Origin: Deltaproteobacteria bacterium
GTDB lineage: Bacteria > Desulfobacterota > Desulfarculia > Adiutricales > Adiutricaceae
Length of the DNA stretch: 21,445 nt
Assembly: GCA_031267005.1 (NCBI GenBank)
Contig: JAIRZX010000519.1
Location: 1 to 21,445 of the forward strand
Direction of reading: 5' to 3'
In this document: one piece after another, positions 8,360 through 15,494 of the stretch
How the letters are laid out: each line of letters begins with the position of its first letter
Position numbering within the stretch: position 1 is the stretch's first letter
Made by a program: the position numbers and the translations under genes
The notes under the pieces: generated by a model
Seen by the model: the letters and a program-made list of their open reading frames with translations, nothing else
Databases searched by the model: none
Told to the model about the DNA's origin: nothing

Positions 8360-8905
8360 ATGGCTGAGGCCAGGTTTAAGAAATGCCCCACCTGCGGACT
8401 GGTCCAGAACGCCGGGAACCTGGACTGCCTGCAATGCATGACTTCCCTGGAAAGCGCCCCCGCGCTCGGGCGGGAAGCGCCCGGCCTTCCGCCGGGCGCC
8501 CCGGAAGCGTCCAGCGGGGCGCCCGGCGCGGACGGGCCGGCCTCCCCGGCCGACGGCGCGGCCTCCCCCCAGGGACGGGCTGCAGTCCAAGCGGTCCTGC
8601 CCGGCCAAGCAACGCGCGACGACGCCAACGTCATCGTCTTCAAGGCGGACCGGGGTATAATCAGAGCACGGAGCGGGGACGAGCTGGGCAGGGACTGCGT
8701 CGGCGGCGAATTCCTCAGGGACTGCCTGACAGTGTCGCGCAGGCACGCGAGGGTCACCTTCGACGGCGCGAAATGGCTTATCGAGGATCTGGGCTCCAGC
8801 AACGGAATCTTCAAAGGCGGGGTCAGGGTCGCCAGCGCCGTCCTGGAGGCGGGCGACACCGTGACCCTGTCCACCGCCTGTGAACTGTTCGTTTCGAAAT
8901 GCTGA
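8360..8905 (+). CDS. Zinc-ribbon and FHA-domain protein
   Basis: A 181-residue protein with two modules. The N-terminal zinc ribbon has paired cysteines C9/C12 and C23/C26. A Gly/Ala/Pro-rich linker covers about 32-85. The C-terminal FHA domain shows GR at 110-111, SRRH at 126-129 and GSSNG at 145-149, the conserved phosphothreonine-binding signature. FHA domains read threonine phosphorylation made by Ser/Thr kinases, so this is the expected reader for the kinase encoded in the same cluster. A good ribosome site (AAGGAG, 6 bases before the ATG) fixes the start. It sits 45 bases after the ATPase gene and 139 bases before the pseudokinase gene. It could bridge phosphorylated partners to the ATPase; that link is inferred. 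Confidence 0.92.
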   Translation: MAEARFKKCPTCGLVQNAGNLDCLQCMTSLESAPALGREAPGLPPGAPEASSGAPGADGPASPADGAASPQGRAAVQAVLPGQATRDDANVIVFKADRGIIRARSGDELGRDCVGGEFLRDCLTVSRRHARVTFDGAKWLIEDLGSSNGIFKGGVRVASAVLEAGDTVTLSTACELFVSKC

Positions 8906-9012
8906 ACCGCGGGCACGCGATTCTTCCGCCCCCGGTCCTGGAACGGCATCCCTGCCGCCCCCGTCCCTGTACCGCAAAGAACCTAGGGCAGCCCTCCAGC
9001 CAACCAGCACCG

Positions 9013-9026
9013 TTATCCATCGATAA
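9013..9026. promoter_or_regulatory. Short inverted repeat before the pseudokinase gene
   Basis: TTATC and GATAA flank a 4-base centre, in an isolated AT-rich patch that also contains a -10-like TAAAAT, 20-odd bases before the pseudokinase start. No convincing -35 box is seen. It may be an operator or an internal promoter fragment; the evidence is thin. Confidence 0.3.
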
Positions 9027-9044
9027 AATAAACAGGACATCCCC

Positions 9045-11450
9045 ATGAGCGAGCACGATGGCCCCAATACCGCCGGCAGCGGGGATACCTTTGGACCGGA
9101 CACCGTCCTCGAGGGGAACGGGACCGGCCCGAAGACCGTCCTCGAGGGGAACGGGAACGGCGCGAAGACCGTCCTCGAGGGGAACGGGACCGGCCCGAAA
9201 ACCGCCCTCGAAGGGAACCGGTCCGGACCCGCGACCGCGACCGAGGGGCTGGGGCACGGCCCCGAGACCGTAGCCGACGGGAACGCCTGCGGCATCGCGG
9301 ATAACCTGCCCCGTACCGCCCCGCCGCCACGCTCGATCGTCTTCCGCGGTTTAAGGGTCGTGGCTATGCCCGGCGCGAGTCCGGGCACCGAGACCTTCAT
9401 CCTCCCAGGGAACGGCACGGGGGACAGGCTTCTCATCCTCTACGGCCTCGATCCGTCGCCGACGCGCGGGGCGCTGAAAGTCGCGGGCGCTCTTGAAAGC
9501 GACCCTCCCGGCCGCGTGGTTGACGTAATCGAGTCCGGTTACGACGCGTCCTTGGGAAGGTACTTCGAGATCCAGGAACGTACTGTCCACGGCACGCTCG
9601 CGGAGATCATCGCCGCGGGGCGGTCCGGGCGCATAGACTTCATGGAACTGGTATCAGAGCTCTGCGAGTCGCTTGACGCCATCCACTCGGCGGATCTGGT
9701 CCATCGGGACGTGAAGCCCGCGAACGTTGTCGTGAGGTCCCTTGAACCGCTCGCCGCCGTCCTTTCGGGATTCGGGCTGTCGTCCGCGATGCGCGGATTA
9801 TCGGTCAGGGAGACCCGCCGGGCGGTCACGCCCGAATACGCACCTCCAGAGAGCGTGCTCGCTTCAAAGGCGGGGGACTGGTGGTGTATGGGCGTCGCCC
9901 TCTACGAGTTCCTGACGGGCAAGGTCCCGTTCGCAGGGCTCCCTCGGGAAGAGAGGGACGCGCTCGTCGCTACCGTCCCGGTTCCGTTCCCGGACGGGAT
10001 AGCCCCCGACCGGGAAATCCTCCTGAAGGGCCTGCTCACGCGGGACATGGACAGGCGCTGGAGGGCGCCCCAGATCCGGGAATGGATCTCGGGACGCGTC
10101 CCGGAGGTCTTCTTCGAGGGCCCGGCGGCCCTGAAACCCTTTTCGTTCAGGGGGACCAGGCACGGCACGCTGGCCTCCCTCGTCTCCGCATTCGCTTCCT
10201 CCGACGAGAACTGGAAGGCCGCGGCGGAGTATGTCGGGAAGGGATACCTGCGGCGCACCCTCGAGGAGCGCGGCGACGGGACCGGGGCCGAGGAGGTGGA
10301 GGCCCTCGCTTGCGCGGAGGCGGACGTGCACGTATTCCGGATAGTGCATGCGTTCCTGCCCGATCCGAAACCCTCGTACCGGGGACTTGCGTTGACCGGG
10401 GAGGTCCTCTGCGCGGCGCTCGCGTCCCCGGCCGACCCGGCCCAAACGGATCTCGCGGAACGGGCGCTGGACGGGAGACTGGCCTCCATGGCCGCATTCC
10501 TGATAGAACGCGGCATCGCTGCGGACCCGTTATTCTTGAACGCGGCCCTTTCGGCAGTCTCGGTTCCCCCTGAAAGCAGACGCCAGTGGCTCGTGAAGGT
10601 CCTCGCCTGCTCGCTTCGACCGGAGCTGTTCTTCTGGGGCGGACTCGAACTCTCAGACGGCGTCAGGCGCTACGCCCCCCTCATGGAGGGAGCGGGGGCG
10701 GGCGCCGTCGAATGCGGGGCGCCGGGCGCGTTCCTGCGCGCCGCCGATCTCGCCGGGGACGTTCTCGCGAAATCGGAGATTTCCCGCATGGGCGGCGGGC
10801 GCCTCTCGATCCCGCAGGGGGTGTCCGCCATGCTCTCGTCCCCTTTGACCTACCTCAGGGGCGCGGCCGATCTGAGGGACCGCTACTCCAGGAAACGCCT
10901 GGTCGCGGCCGATACGGGGGATCCGCAGGGCCCGCCGTCCGTTTTCCCCGGAACGGACGCCGACTACGACGCCAAGGCGGACGAAGCGTCATCGGGCAGG
11001 GACCCTGAGGGGATTTCGGACGTGCTTAAGGCCGGCAAGGCCCTGCTCCCCTTCCGCCCCTCGGCGAACGGGCCGGACAGCGAGATCGCAGTGCTGCAGG
11101 ACTTCGCGAGCTTCCTCGCCCTTACTGACGAGCCTTTGGCTGACGGGGACGCCGAGGCCTGCAGGGAGATAGCCGGAATCCTGGACTCCCTGCCGGGGCG
11201 GATGTTCTCGTTCCACCTCGCGAAACGATATCCCGGTTGCCCTTACGCCGGCTACGCGGTTACGATAGCGATGCTGGCGCTCGCGCTCTTGACGGCAGGT
11301 TCCCGCTTCCTGGATTCGCCCTTCTGTATGCCCTTTTGCGTCTCAGCGGCGCTGTCCCTGTTGGACACCGCGTTCTACGTGCCGTTCCTTTTCGTCAAGG
11401 CCGAAATCGGACGGCTGGCGGACAGGGCCAGATGGAGGATGGCCTCCTGA
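9045..11450 (+). CDS. Membrane-anchored pseudokinase with N-terminal 11-residue repeats
   Basis: An 801-residue paralogue of the first kinase with the same order of parts: variable N terminus, kinase fold (about 105-350), long shared middle region, and a C-terminal hydrophobic pair (about 730-785). The catalytic residues are altered. The beta-3 lysine position is I131 where the paralogue has K85, and the DFG motif is GFG at 242-244, so the metal-binding aspartate is missing. HRDVKPAN (220-227) and YAPPE remain. Loss of both residues predicts a protein unable to phosphorylate, so it more likely works as a scaffold or regulator. Residues about 20-85 carry tandem repeats described separately. 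AGGA lies 7 bases before the ATG. The paralogous tail with a membrane hairpin suggests that the two proteins sit together in the membrane, perhaps as a pair. Fold call is firm; the inactive status is read from sequence only. Confidence 0.9.
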   Translation: MSEHDGPNTAGSGDTFGPDTVLEGNGTGPKTVLEGNGNGAKTVLEGNGTGPKTALEGNRSGPATATEGLGHGPETVADGNACGIADNLPRTAPPPRSIVFRGLRVVAMPGASPGTETFILPGNGTGDRLLILYGLDPSPTRGALKVAGALESDPPGRVVDVIESGYDASLGRYFEIQERTVHGTLAEIIAAGRSGRIDFMELVSELCESLDAIHSADLVHRDVKPANVVVRSLEPLAAVLSGFGLSSAMRGLSVRETRRAVTPEYAPPESVLASKAGDWWCMGVALYEFLTGKVPFAGLPREERDALVATVPVPFPDGIAPDREILLKGLLTRDMDRRWRAPQIREWISGRVPEVFFEGPAALKPFSFRGTRHGTLASLVSAFASSDENWKAAAEYVGKGYLRRTLEERGDGTGAEEVEALACAEADVHVFRIVHAFLPDPKPSYRGLALTGEVLCAALASPADPAQTDLAERALDGRLASMAAFLIERGIAADPLFLNAALSAVSVPPESRRQWLVKVLACSLRPELFFWGGLELSDGVRRYAPLMEGAGAGAVECGAPGAFLRAADLAGDVLAKSEISRMGGGRLSIPQGVSAMLSSPLTYLRGAADLRDRYSRKRLVAADTGDPQGPPSVFPGTDADYDAKADEASSGRDPEGISDVLKAGKALLPFRPSANGPDSEIAVLQDFASFLALTDEPLADGDAEACREIAGILDSLPGRMFSFHLAKRYPGCPYAGYAVTIAMLALALLTAGSRFLDSPFCMPFCVSAALSLLDTAFYVPFLFVKAEIGRLADRARWRMAS
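9102..9299 (+). repeat. 33-bp tandem repeats coding for an 11-residue threonine-led unit
   Basis: Six consecutive 33-bp units (9102, 9135, 9168, 9201, 9234, 9267) encode TVLEGNGTGPK and decaying variants. The first three are nearly identical at DNA level; the last three drift, the sixth being the weakest. The reading frame is preserved throughout, and each unit starts with a threonine followed at +3 by an acidic residue in all units. The array lies in the flexible N terminus of the pseudokinase. Confidence 0.9.
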
Positions 11451-11568
11451 CCGCGGGCGCCCGGCCTTCGCCGACCCCGGCGTCGCCCTGCCCGAAGCGG
11501 GCGGCCCCCCGTCTTTCCCGCCGCGCGAATCCCGGCCCCGGGGAAAGCCCGGCCAGGAGGATTGGCCA

Positions 11569-11748
11569 TTGACCAGAAACGCCAGAAACGCCAGAAACGC
11601 CAGAAACGCCCGAAACGCCCGAAACGCCCTGAGGGAGCAAGGAGCTATCAAGCATGCCAGAAGAACCGTCCGTTACCCCCGGCGCAAGGGCTGCCCCTGC
11701 ATGGACCGCAGGTCCCCTGGAACCGGAACTGGACGCCCTCGTCCGTAG
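11569..11748 (+). CDS. Possible small repeat-encoded peptide (weak)
   Basis: A TTG codon at 11569 stands 8 bases after a strong AGGAGG (11555-11560) that belongs to no other annotated gene. The frame gives 59 residues, beginning with six copies of Arg-Asn-Ala encoded by a 9-bp tandem repeat, then a basic tail. It overlaps the start of the TPR-like gene by about 95 bases. The ribosome site is the main support; the rare start codon and odd composition argue against. A TTG at 11562 in another frame is only 1 base from the ribosome site and less likely. It could instead be an untranslated spacer. Confidence 0.28.
   Translation: MTRNARNARNARNARNARNALREQGAIKHARRTVRYPRRKGCPCMDRRSPGTGTGRPRP
11573..11626 (+). 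repeat. Six tandem 9-bp repeats between pseudokinase and TPR-like genes
   Basis: Four perfect copies of CCAGAAACG are followed by two copies of CCCGAAACG, without gaps. The array starts 12 bases after a strong unused ribosome site and ends about 27 bases before the TPR-like start. The unit length is a multiple of three, so any copy-number change would keep a frame that crosses it open. Confidence 0.88.
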
Positions 11749-12592
11749 GGCAGAGGCATGCCCTCCGGGACGGGCCTCAGTCGCGGCGTGGCGGCGGCTC
11801 GAGTCCTCGGCGCGCGCGCTAAACGGAAACCTGGCTCCGGTCGTTCTCGCCGCCGCGAGCCGGACGGCGGCGGCTCTCTTGACCGGAGAGCTCCTACCCG
11901 AGGCTCTCGAAACCGTCCTGGAGGCCAAGCCGGGACTTGCGAGGGTTTTCCTGCCCGGTTCCCCGGAATGCGTTTTCGCCGCGGAAACCCTCGCCCTGTG
12001 TCGGCTGAAACTCCTGGACGAAGACTCGGGAACGCTTGCGGATTCATGGGCGGACGCCGTTGCGCCCGGAACCCGCTCCCGCGTAACGCCCGATGCCGAG
12101 GGGTTATCCGTGAGGCGCTGCGCCGCCGAGACGGTTTTCCTGGCGGGCCGGGCCGCGTCAAAAACCCTTAGGGCGATAAGCGAATTCGCGGAGGAGTCCG
12201 GGGGCCCGCTATGCCCGCTGGCCCTCCGGTCCAGACGTTGCCTCGCGGAGGCCCTGGCAATCCTGGGCGACCGCGGGGAAGCCGTCAAGGTCTACGATGA
12301 GCTTTACGTGACCCTTCTGTTTCTTAAGGGCCCCTCTTCGCCTGACGCCATGGCCGTCATGGCCGACGGGGCCGCGGCGGAACTTGAAAGCTTGTTCGCC
12401 GAAAAGGGGCCCTGCGATCTGCTCACGCTTGAAGCCGCCCTGAGACTCGCCGAATCCCTGGTCCTGTTGGATCGGGAAGAATCCCGCCACCTGGCCCAAC
12501 AGGTCCTGGAGACGCTTGAAACGTCCGGCAGCCGATCCGGGGATATGGCCGCGAGGGCTAAGGAACTCGCCTCCATATCCCGCCTGTCCTGA
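11654..12592 (+). CDS. Helical TPR-like protein
   Basis: A 312-residue, Ala/Leu/Glu-rich protein that is almost entirely helical by composition. Paired amphipathic helices with TPR-like spacing are clearest at about 200-300 (for example a stretch with AEALAILGDRGEAVKVYDEL). No membrane segment or catalytic motif is visible. TPR-like folds bind partner proteins, so it may be an adaptor of the upstream kinase and ATPase proteins. AAGGAG lies 9 bases before the ATG. It is the last gene of the same-strand cluster; the next 0.67 kb shows no clear gene. The TPR assignment rests on pattern only and could be another alpha-solenoid. Confidence 0.6.
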   Translation: MPEEPSVTPGARAAPAWTAGPLEPELDALVRRAEACPPGRASVAAWRRLESSARALNGNLAPVVLAAASRTAAALLTGELLPEALETVLEAKPGLARVFLPGSPECVFAAETLALCRLKLLDEDSGTLADSWADAVAPGTRSRVTPDAEGLSVRRCAAETVFLAGRAASKTLRAISEFAEESGGPLCPLALRSRRCLAEALAILGDRGEAVKVYDELYVTLLFLKGPSSPDAMAVMADGAAAELESLFAEKGPCDLLTLEAALRLAESLVLLDREESRHLAQQVLETLETSGSRSGDMAARAKELASISRLS

Positions 12593-12655
12593 TAGCCGCC
12601 ATCCAACGCGTCAACCCGTTCACGGTCCAGGAGGCAACCCGCGCAGGCAATCCCC

Positions 12656-12688
12656 TGGTTTCAAGAATACGTGTGGTTTCAACAATAC
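12656..12688 (+). repeat. Direct repeat TGGTTTCAAGAATAC / TGGTTTCAACAATAC
   Basis: Two 15-base copies differing at one position are separated by 3 bases, giving an 18-base period, at the start of the AT-richer intergenic patch after the TPR-like gene. The layout resembles a tandem protein-binding site, but no gene start follows closely. Confidence 0.6.
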
Positions 12689-13073
12689 TTGGCCATGTCG
12701 GCATGTATACTCCGAAAATTTATGCAGCTATTTTAATGCAAATGCTCTCGATCGCCACTTGGGGTGGCTTAATTGATACGCTATATGCTTATCGTTATGG
12801 CGAGGGGCGGGGGATACGGGTCGGGCTCAGGAGGGGTACGCGGGGAGTCATAGCGGCTGTTCCGACGCCCGGAAGGCCGTAGCAAGCCGGAATTCGGTAC
12901 AGGGGGGCATGATTCCGAAAATCCGTGCAGGAGCCGGGGTTTGCGGGGGGGTGCTGAGCAGGTGGGCGGCTGGTTCCCGCGGATTGGGTACAAAGCAAAG
13001 GATTTGGCGCTTTTCCCGGTCCTGACAGGGGGTTTAATGGTCTCCCGGCGGATCCCCGGCTAATCAAAAGCCA

Positions 13074-13100
13074 GGTTTCCCTAAGCTCCAAAGGGAAACC
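13074..13100. other. Perfect 9-bp stem-loop
   Basis: GGTTTCCCT and AGGGAAACC form a perfect stem around a 9-base loop; two more G-C pairs are possible beyond one mismatch. There is no T-run after it on the plus strand, so a classic terminator is not supported. It could terminate or stabilise a transcript, or mark a repeat element. Confidence 0.5.
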
Positions 13101-13258
13101 GGGCTCGATTCCCGATCCAGGAACAAGGGTGCCGCTTCTTGCCGCAAGGTTTTCGGTTTTACCTGCACTGACGGGATTGTCAAGAAGGGCGGGCTATTTG
13201 ATCGCTTCCGTCCCGATTCCCGGTTTTTACGGTAATCTATAAAGGTATAAAGGTATAT

Positions 13259-13414
13259 ATGAGCACAAGATACTGGCGGATGCCTGTTTCGCGTCTGGCG
13301 GCGCCTTGTATTGTCCTGACATTATCAGGAAAACAGGTTTCGGCCCTCTTGCCGGTCTTCCCCATGCCGGTCTTCCCCATGCCGGTCTTCCGGTTGATTT
13401 CAGGCGGCACATAA
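13259..13414 (+). CDS. Possible 51-residue small ORF (weak)
   Basis: An ATG at 13259 follows AAGG by 7 bases in a TA-rich patch. The product has a positively charged start, a moderately hydrophobic middle and a PVFPM/PVFPM/PVFRL repeat encoded by a 15-bp direct repeat. It ends 69 bases before the AAA-ATPase-like gene. Nothing beyond the ribosome site supports it. Confidence 0.2.
   Translation: MSTRYWRMPVSRLAAPCIVLTLSGKQVSALLPVFPMPVFPMPVFRLISGGT
13351..13390 (+). repeat. 15-bp direct repeat GCCGGTCTTCCCCAT (two copies plus partial)
   Basis: Two perfect copies at 13351-13365 and 13366-13380 are followed by a 10-base partial copy. They lie about 100 bases before the start of the AAA-ATPase-like gene, in its presumed upstream region or in a weak small ORF. 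Confidence 0.8.
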
Positions 13415-13483
13415 GCGAAAATCGTCCGGTTCGGCAGGCCGATCCGTGCGGATTCGGGATGCCAGGTCTCCAAGGAGGTGATT

Positions 13484-15391
13484 ATGCCGGATCCGGACGT
13501 GATGGGAACTTTGAAAATTGTGAGTAACATCGCCAACTTTTCTCGGCTGAAGACCGAAGGCTGTGTTTACGTGGACAAGGCCGAATTCGTCCATAGGATC
13601 CTCGCGGATGATTGTCCCCGGCTTTTCCTTTCCAGGCCCAGACGATTCGGCAAGACCCTTCTGATCGATACGCTTGAGGAAGTTGCGGCAGGCAGGAAGG
13701 AGTTGTTTTCCGGACTCGCCGTCGACGGTTTACGCGGTGAAGACTGGTGGCCCCGTTTGCACGTTTTTAGAATCAGCATGAATTCCTTCGGGGACGCCCC
13801 GGCTCTGCCGGAGCAGAAACTTTCTGGTTATTTGCATTTGTTCGCGCCGAAAAGGGGAATTGACATCCCAGGACGGAGTTCGGACGGCAGTCTCTATCAG
13901 GTTGTCGAATATATATTTAAAAATTTTGACACTGTCCCGTTAGTCACCAGGAAGATCTGCAGGCAGGACGGCTTGCCTGCCGACAGGATGCGGACAATCG
14001 AACTGATCGACGAATACGACGCGCAAATAATCAACAATCTTGCCGAACCGGAAAATCTTATAATCGCGCAAAAGACGCGCCATGGGTTCTGCAAAGCCCT
14101 GAAATGCTACGAAGAAATGATTGACCGTATTTTTATAACTGGAATAACAAAATTTTCGCAATTATCCTTTTTTTCGGCTTTAAATAACCTTGAAGATATA
14201 TCATTCTGTCCGCGATACGTGACTGCCTGCGGTTTGACTTTTGATGAAATCCAAAGATTCCATTCGCCTAAACTTGATGATTGCCTTTCTGGAATGCAAA
14301 AAAAAGATAAAAAATTTGGTTCAGGATTAACCGGCAGCAAGCTTAATGCCAGAATAGGCGAATGGCATGACGTCTATAGCTGGCACGGCGGTATACATGT
14401 GATTAATCCTTTTTCATTCCAAAAATTTCTTGCAACGCGCAAATTCAGGAATTTCTGGAGCCAGACAGGTGAAAATAATTTTATCACTAAATCGAACCTC
14501 AAAGACGAAATTTTCGATTCTGTTTTCAATGGAAAATCCAAATTCAGCGGAAGCGTATCTATCCAGGATGCCGGGAAAATCGCTCCGGTCTCGCTGATGC
14601 TTCAGACAGGTGATCTTACTGTTCGCGCGCAACGAATACCGAGCACGGAATCCAGACTTTTTCTCGCTGTTTCTAATCTGGAAACAGGCATGACAGTTAT
14701 GGAAGAGTTCGCTAATTCACGTGCGCTGTCGGCTATTTCGAGCGGAAAAGACGGATTCACGCCAAAAATATACAGGGAATTTCACGAAGGTTTTTTCCGA
14801 TGCGATAACGAAAAAGCCGAAAAGCTTCTTCAAGGAATATTGAGCGTTATTCCTTTCAGGCTCCATCTTGAGTATGAAGCATTTTATCGCGTGATTATTC
14901 TTTCGGTATTCAGGTTTGCTGATTTCGTCGACGATTTGGGCGCCGATGCGGAAGATAATAAGTCCGGCGGCATTATTGGCCTTGTTATAGAAGCGCCTGG
15001 TTATGGTATTTTCGTTTCTGAAAACAAATTTTCGAGATCTGAACGCTCCGTCTGTCCCGATGACGGGATTTCACAAAATGCAGCTTCACAAATTCCATCT
15101 GTATCCGATAAAGACGACAGGAATTTGGATGCCTGCACCAAAGACGCATTCGCCCAAATTGTCGAAAATGGCAATGCCTTGCCCTTTTTGAACGGTGAAA
15201 TGCCGTTTTATGCCATAGCAGTTGCCGTATGCGGTTGGACCCAGGTGCGGATCCGAAGATGTCCCGCCGCAGGGCTTTTGGCCAGGGCATGCGAATTCAC
15301 GGGTCCGCCGGACTTCCCGAAAGGTTCATCCGCAAAGGCTAACACACGGGCATTCAATGCAGGCGGCAGGCTACCCGGCGCAACGGCATGA
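13484..15391 (+). CDS. AAA-ATPase-like / PD-(D/E)XK nuclease-superfamily protein (DUF1703 type), nuclease site altered
   Basis: A 635-residue member of a family common and often multicopy in gut and symbiotic bacteria; its cellular role is not established. The N-terminal AAA-ATPase-like part has SRPRRFGKT (P-loop, K57), LIDEYDAQ from 174 and the family stretch FITGITKFSQLSFFSALN. The C-terminal part matches the DUF1703 nuclease fold. The usual GRID motif reads GIIG, replacing the catalytic aspartate by G499, while E513 and K515 of the ExK motif remain; cleavage activity is therefore doubtful. The ribosome site AAGGAGGTG is nearly the full anti-16S match and sits 5 bases before the ATG at 13484. 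Base composition and codon use are much AT-richer than in neighbours up to about 15240, then turn GC-rich, so the last 50 residues may be host sequence read through. It was probably acquired by transfer. Confidence 0.88.
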   Translation: MPDPDVMGTLKIVSNIANFSRLKTEGCVYVDKAEFVHRILADDCPRLFLSRPRRFGKTLLIDTLEEVAAGRKELFSGLAVDGLRGEDWWPRLHVFRISMNSFGDAPALPEQKLSGYLHLFAPKRGIDIPGRSSDGSLYQVVEYIFKNFDTVPLVTRKICRQDGLPADRMRTIELIDEYDAQIINNLAEPENLIIAQKTRHGFCKALKCYEEMIDRIFITGITKFSQLSFFSALNNLEDISFCPRYVTACGLTFDEIQRFHSPKLDDCLSGMQKKDKKFGSGLTGSKLNARIGEWHDVYSWHGGIHVINPFSFQKFLATRKFRNFWSQTGENNFITKSNLKDEIFDSVFNGKSKFSGSVSIQDAGKIAPVSLMLQTGDLTVRAQRIPSTESRLFLAVSNLETGMTVMEEFANSRALSAISSGKDGFTPKIYREFHEGFFRCDNEKAEKLLQGILSVIPFRLHLEYEAFYRVIILSVFRFADFVDDLGADAEDNKSGGIIGLVIEAPGYGIFVSENKFSRSERSVCPDDGISQNAASQIPSVSDKDDRNLDACTKDAFAQIVENGNALPFLNGEMPFYAIAVAVCGWTQVRIRRCPAAGLLARACEFTGPPDFPKGSSAKANTRAFNAGGRLPGATA

Positions 15392-15494
15392 CGCCTTCCC
15401 GGACCTGCCCTGGGAAATCCGAGCCGGCGGACTCCGGGCCGGCAACCGATTCCGTAACAGTTTCATTGTGGCCGCAGGGCAGAAAGTTCGATTC

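Larger units (their letters stand above)
12593..13258. other. Non-coding region with a composition shift
   Basis: No convincing gene. The stretch 12656-12800 is markedly AT-richer than its surroundings and holds a direct repeat. Further on there is a strong hairpin and a motif (TCGATTCCCG / CCGATTCCCG) that occurs near 13104 and 13212. A short open frame at about 12673-12882 has no ribosome site. No tRNA fold was found: the T-arm-like sequence at about 13098-13113 lacks matching D and anticodon arms. This may be a border of acquired DNA. Confidence 0.55.

Noticed and set aside
8270..9436. A 388-residue minus-strand frame with PSRTVFGPVPF-type repeats
   Set aside because: The repeats are the antisense of the pseudokinase repeat array; the frame also runs opposite the FHA gene.
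11573..11626. A CRISPR array
   Set aside because: The 9-bp units are directly abutting with no spacers, and no cas gene is in the window.
13074..13120. A possible tRNA gene
   Set aside because: A T-arm-like sequence is present but no acceptor, D or anticodon arm can be paired around it.
13350..13395. A CRISPR or attachment-site repeat
   Set aside because: The 15-bp copies are directly adjacent with no spacer, no integrase is nearby and no second distant copy was seen.
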